Assembly (NCBI GenBank): GCA_017432665.1
Contig: JAFRIS010000016.1
Span: 1-36,522, forward strand
DNA from: Bacilli bacterium
GTDB taxonomy: Bacteria; Bacillota_I; Bacilli_A; RF39; UBA660
Length of the DNA stretch: 36,522 nt
Direction of reading: 5' to 3'
This document shows positions 33,486-36,522 of this stretch, in pieces. How positions within the stretch are numbered: the stretch's first letter is position 1; each line of letters begins with the position of its first letter. Under the pieces are notes generated by a model. It was not told the origin of the DNA. It ran no database searches and saw nothing but the letters and a program-made list of their open reading frames with translations. The translations under genes were made by a program, and so were the position numbers.

Positions 33486-34760
33486 CTAATCTTTAAAATC
33501 AAAGTAGAAATCTAATATTCTTACTTGATCTCCTTCTTTTGCTCCTAATTCTATTAATTTATCATCTATCCCCATTTTTCTTAATTTCTTAGCGAATCTA
33601 TAAATAGCTTCATCACTAGAAAACTTAGTCATTTTAAAGATTCTTTCTACTTCTTTACCAGAAATAGCCCATAGACCATCACCTTCTTTGGTGATAGTAA
33701 ATGGTTCCTCTTTCTTAAACTTATATAATACATGACTTTCTATTTGTGATTCATCGTATAATGGATTACTAGGGATAGTATCTAATAAGTCTGCTAGATA
33801 ATCAATTACTATTTGTAATCCTGTATTAGTAGCAGCACTTACTTCAAAGATTTTACAATCTACTTTTTTTCTGAATTTTTGTAAATTTTCTTTTGCATTT
33901 GGTAGATCCATTTTATTAGCAATTATAATCATCGGTTTTTTCATTAGTTTTTCATTAAATGCTTCTAATTCTTTATTAATCACTAAATAATCTTCATATG
34001 GATCACGCATTTCGCTACCTGCCATATCTATGACATGAGCAATTACTCTAGTTCTTTCTATGTGTCTTAAGAATTTATCTCCTAAGCCATCACCTTTACT
34101 TGCCCCTTCAATTAGTCCTGGTAAATCAGCCATAACAAAACTACGACCATCACTACTCTTAACTACTCCTAAATTAGGATTTAAAGTTGTAAAGTGATAA
34201 GCAGCAATTTTAGGTTTAGACTTTGATACGCAGGAAATAATAGTACTTTTTCCAACGCTTGGTAACCCTACTAATCCAACATCGGCTAACATTTTAACTT
34301 CTACTTTTAAAGTCTTATGCTCCCCTTCTTCACCTTTTTCAGAATAGTCTGGAGCTGTATTAGTTTGAGTTTTAAAAGCAGTATTACCTCTACCACCACG
34401 ACCACCTTTAGCAATTACTTCTTGTTGATCTTTGTGTGATAAATCAGCTAAAATCAATCCTGTATCTAAATCAGTTATTACTGTTCCTAAAGGTACTTTT
34501 ACTACTAATGGTTCTGCTCCTTTACCATGTTGATTCTTTCCTTTACCATTTTCACCGTTGTTACCTTTAATAGTCTTTTGATATCTTAAATCAAGCAATG
34601 TATGAAGACCTTCATCAACTTTAAAGATAATATCTGCTCCATGGCCACCATTACCACCGTATGGTCCACCCATTTCAACATATTTTTCCCTTCTAAAAGC
34701 TGTACAACCATCTCCACCATTACCAGCTTCTACTTTTATTTCTACCTCATCTACAAACAT
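33486..34760 (-). CDS. obg: GTPase Obg/CgtA
   Basis: This essential P-loop GTPase acts in 50S ribosome assembly and stress control. The 424-residue protein has the Gly-rich Obg domain (about 1-157, AGNGGDGCTAFRREK), then the G domain with G1 GLPSVGKST, G3 DLPGLIEG, G4 NKMD and G5 SAATN. A C-terminal OCT domain follows (about 345-424, WAISGKEVERIFKMT), the form seen in Gram-positives. All motifs are intact. The ATG at 34760 has TAGGGG before it. It lies 8 bases after the coiled-coil gene and is coupled to the EEP gene downstream. rpmA is nearby, as in many bacteria where rplU-rpmA-obg form a cluster, though two other genes intervene. Confidence 0.98.
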   Translation of the reverse strand: MFVDEVEIKVEAGNGGDGCTAFRREKYVEMGGPYGGNGGHGADIIFKVDEGLHTLLDLRYQKTIKGNNGENGKGKNQHGKGAEPLVVKVPLGTVITDLDTGLILADLSHKDQQEVIAKGGRGGRGNTAFKTQTNTAPDYSEKGEEGEHKTLKVEVKMLADVGLVGLPSVGKSTIISCVSKSKPKIAAYHFTTLNPNLGVVKSSDGRSFVMADLPGLIEGASKGDGLGDKFLRHIERTRVIAHVIDMAGSEMRDPYEDYLVINKELEAFNEKLMKKPMIIIANKMDLPNAKENLQKFRKKVDCKIFEVSAATNTGLQIVIDYLADLLDTIPSNPLYDESQIESHVLYKFKKEEPFTITKEGDGLWAISGKEVERIFKMTKFSSDEAIYRFAKKLRKMGIDDKLIELGAKEGDQVRILDFYFDFKD

Positions 34761-34768
34761 AGAAACCC

Positions 34769-35890
34769 CTATTTAGCCTTACCGGCAGTTCCAGTACCTG
34801 CAGTACGAACAGCAGCTTTTTGAACAACCATTCTATTAGCACCTCTATATGTAATTTTAGGATCACTCTTTAATTCAGCAAGAACTGCTTCAGCGTGTGC
34901 AATCTTTTGACGATACTTTTCACTTCTTGACTCATATATATTGGCTTTGAAACGATCAAAGATTTTATTTTCATCAAGGCCTACCATTAATGAGTCATTA
35001 ACTTTTTTCTTTTCGGTATAATAGTTAATTTTACCTTGGGCTTTAGCCAATATTCTTTGTCTTTTTAAATTAGCTTTGTGTATTGGATACATAATTGCCT
35101 TTTGATTATTTAATAATTGAACATCTTTTGCTTTTAACTCAGCTAATCTCTTATCAATTCTCTTTATTTCACGAGAAACTTTATTACGATTCCTACGACT
35201 TGCTAATGTGCTTTTCATTTCTTCCAATTGCTTTTTTTGTTCTTCAAGTGTCTTTTTTCTATCAACATTTTTATTATGTTGTTCATCTAATTCAGAAAGT
35301 TTTTCTTTCACTTCAGCGTCTTCTATTTCTCTATTAAACAAATTAGATTGTTCGTCCTCTAAGAACTTTAATTCTGCTTTTAAATTTGCCATTCTCTTAG
35401 CAGTAGTATTAGTTAAGTCATATTTCTCCATTTTTTCTAGACTTTTTAATTCTTGCTTAATCTCTTTTATTCTATCTCCATAAATGCTTTTATATGCAGC
35501 ATCCGAATAAACTTCTTCACCGTTATTATCTTCGTTACTTACTACTACACCACTAATAGCATCATTAACACGACTAGTTATATTGCTTGGTATAACCATT
35601 GATTTTTCTTTTGAATAGTTTTGAATAACATTTTGAACAAGCTTAGTTGCATCTTCTAATCTTTGTTTTTCTTTAGGACTATGTGGAGTTACTGCCTCAA
35701 TATCAGCAATCCATTTTTCATAAGTCTTTATAAGATTCTCTTCTTTTGTTATTTTGTTTTCCATATTTGTAACTATTCTATTTAATGGTTTTCTTTTTAA
35801 TATACGTATTCCTTTTATTTTGTTATATCTATTTTTTCTTTTATTTGATTTTTCTTTTAATTCTCCAACAATCTTTTTAGATTCATTCAT
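34769..35890 (-). CDS. Coiled-coil protein of unknown function
   Basis: This 373-residue protein is basic and almost entirely helical, with long coiled-coil stretches (for example KEIKQELKSLEKMEKY, EEQKKQLEEMKSTLAS, REIKRIDKRLAELKAK). There is no signal or transmembrane segment. I recognise no family. The C-terminus is a low-complexity Ala/Gly/Thr tail (VRTAGTGTAGKAK). I chose ATG 35890, with AGAGGGA six bases before it; the upstream ATG at 35908 has no ribosome site. It overlaps the end of the DUF1292 gene by 8 bases and precedes obg by 8 bases, so all three are coupled. Confidence 0.6.
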   Translation of the reverse strand: MNESKKIVGELKEKSNKRKNRYNKIKGIRILKRKPLNRIVTNMENKITKEENLIKTYEKWIADIEAVTPHSPKEKQRLEDATKLVQNVIQNYSKEKSMVIPSNITSRVNDAISGVVVSNEDNNGEEVYSDAAYKSIYGDRIKEIKQELKSLEKMEKYDLTNTTAKRMANLKAELKFLEDEQSNLFNREIEDAEVKEKLSELDEQHNKNVDRKKTLEEQKKQLEEMKSTLASRRNRNKVSREIKRIDKRLAELKAKDVQLLNNQKAIMYPIHKANLKRQRILAKAQGKINYYTEKKKVNDSLMVGLDENKIFDRFKANIYESRSEKYRQKIAHAEAVLAELKSDPKITYRGANRMVVQKAAVRTAGTGTAGKAK

Positions 35891-36146
35891 CCGTATCCCT
35901 CTCTTCATTTACAGCTTTTTGAACTAGTTCCCACTCTTCTGCATCTTCAATACTATCTAATACAAAATGATCTCCTTCTCTATTAAGAATGGAAACAAAC
36001 ACTTCTATATTATCTTCATCTACTTCTACATTCTGAGTATATAAAATGTATTCTTTATCTTCATAGCCTTTTACTGTGAATATATCCAACACTTCTACTT
36101 CAAATTCATTACCCTCTGAATCATGCACTTTAATCATATTTTCCAT
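35883..36146 (-). CDS. DUF1292 family protein
   Basis: This 87-residue, very acidic cytosolic protein belongs to DUF1292 (YrzB-like), a small family of unknown function common in Firmicutes. The hallmark order is present: a start of about ten residues, then EGNEFEVEVLDIFTV, EYILYT, and a central region of alternating Glu/Asp and Val (VEVDEDNIEVFVSILNREGDHFVLDSIEDAEEWELVQKA in two parts). The ATG at 36146 follows AGGTGATTTAG. It ends in TGA inside ATGAATGA, so its last bases overlap the start of the coiled-coil gene. In many Firmicutes the family sits beside ruvX-like and alaS genes; here it opens an obg operon. Confidence 0.85.
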   Translation of the reverse strand: MENMIKVHDSEGNEFEVEVLDIFTVKGYEDKEYILYTQNVEVDEDNIEVFVSILNREGDHFVLDSIEDAEEWELVQKAVNEERDTDE

Positions 36147-36159
36147 CTAAATCACCTAA

Positions 36160-36170
36160 ACTAATCTTAT
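36160..36170 (-). promoter_or_regulatory. Possible promoter of the DUF1292-obg operon
   Basis: The minus strand has TGA-TAAGAT, an extended -10 near 36160-36170. The only -35 candidate is a T-run at a 17-base spacing that belongs to the rpmA terminator, so this is weak. Confidence 0.3.
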
Positions 36171-36188
36171 CATATTTTTTTAAAATAA

Positions 36189-36210
36189 AAAAGGACCTAA
36201 TGGCCCTTTT
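36189..36210 (-). terminator. Terminator after rpmA
   Basis: A 9-base stem (36189-36197 with 36202-36210, core GGACC/GGCCC with one G-U wobble) is followed on the minus strand by T residues. Confidence 0.8.
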
Positions 36211-36212
36211 AA

Positions 36213-36503
36213 CTATTCACCAACTGGATAAACTGAAGCTTGCTTTCTATCTCTTCCTAAGCGTTCAAATTTAACAATTCCATCGATTGTAGAATAAATT
36301 GTATCATCCTTACCACGACGAGTATTTGTTCCTGGGAACACTCTAGTTCCTCTTTGACGATATATAATTGAACCAGCTGTTATAAATTCACCATCAGCTG
36401 CTTTAGCTCCAAGTCTACGTCCTGCAGAATCACGACCATTAGATGTTGATCCTTGCCCTTTGTGGTGAGCAAATAATTGAATATCTAATTTTAAAAATTT
36501 CAT
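36213..36503 (-). CDS. rpmA: Large-subunit ribosomal protein L27 with Prp-cleavable extension
   Basis: This 96-residue protein is bacterial L27 (bL27), which reaches the peptidyl-transferase centre. The core is standard ([22 protein letters not shown], then [10 protein letters not shown] and HPG-like [13 protein letters not shown]). The first 12 residues, [12 protein letters not shown], match the Firmicutes-type N-terminal extension that the cysteine protease Prp removes, normally just before HH/AxKKG. So a mature start at H13 is expected. The prp gene usually lies between rplU and rpmA and would be just outside the right edge. The ATG at 36503 follows AAGGAGG. A terminator follows. Confidence 0.97.
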   Translation of the reverse strand: MKFLKLDIQLFAHHKGQGSTSNGRDSAGRRLGAKAADGEFITAGSIIYRQRGTRVFPGTNTRRGKDDTIYSTIDGIVKFERLGRDRKQASVYPVGE

Positions 36504-36522
36504 AATTCTCCTCCTTACTTAA

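Noticed and set aside
35095-35483. Two plus-strand frames of 80 and 91 codons
   Set aside because: They are antisense to the coiled-coil gene and are the expected shadow of a Lys/Glu-rich sequence (Phe/Leu/Ser-rich).
35883-35885. TGA as a Trp codon (Mycoplasma code)
   Set aside because: The TGA falls in an ATGAATGA overlap with the next gene, and Trp is written TGG in conserved positions such as RWPGFDSG, so the standard bacterial code applies.

Overview
The window is a dense, AT-rich, low-GC Gram-positive chromosome segment. Nearly everything lies on the minus strand; the only plus-strand genes are a TetR-like tail, the gene at 239 and the one at 30740. Family content fits the Bacilli/Mollicutes side of the Firmicutes: Bacillus-type DnaB replication initiator, RecD2, HelD, YebC, a CBS-containing family II pyrophosphatase, DUF1292, and an L27 with the Firmicutes N-terminal extension. 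TGA acts as a stop (35883-35885) and Trp is TGG, so this is not the Mycoplasma code. An uncultured gut Bacilli lineage (RF39/Erysipelotrichales-like) is my inference. No rRNA, tRNA, CRISPR, transposon or phage was seen, and no gene-free stretch exceeds about 260 bases.

Layout, left to right. 1-2650: TetR-family tail, a membrane-anchored exported protein, and a degenerate relative of independent phosphoglycerate mutase (iPGM). 2700-7040: one operon, mtaB-recD2-map (transcribed right to left, like all minus operons here). 7070-12560: an acidic membrane protein, helD with a possible attenuator, and a phosphohexomutase/DUF3267 pair. 12600-16080: pyrophosphatase, small export protein and ZIP transporter as an operon, then an HD hydrolase. 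16190-19770: dnaB, then prepilin peptidase and a type II secretion F protein with a Gln/Ala-rich N-terminus. 19870-24510: queA-tgt (queuosine), an exported unknown protein with a near-ideal promoter, and ruvA-ruvB. 24600-30650: a Cys-containing surface protein, two tandem divergent paralogs of unknown function, an acyl-CoA ligase, two membrane unknowns and yebC. 30740-36503: a DUF192-like protein, an Hpt-receiver fusion, a Rossmann-fold methyltransferase-like protein, the operon DUF1292/coiled-coil/obg/EEP phosphatase, and rpmA.

Themes. Housekeeping dominates: recombination (ruvAB, recD2), replication start (dnaB), RNA polymerase recycling (helD), tRNA modification (queA, tgt, mtaB), and ribosome maturation (obg, rpmA, map). 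The unusual content is (i) an iPGM-fold protein that has lost essentially all catalytic residues, (ii) a repeated architecture in which the terminator of one gene abuts or contains the -35 element of the next promoter, (iii) a two-part type IV pilus/competence-like export module without its ATPase nearby, and (iv) several lineage-specific exported or membrane proteins. Shine-Dalgarno sites often use the AGGTGAT register, so many genes have a spurious GTG start 9-12 bases upstream; I moved those starts to the ATG. All family calls are by eye from motifs; no search was run.
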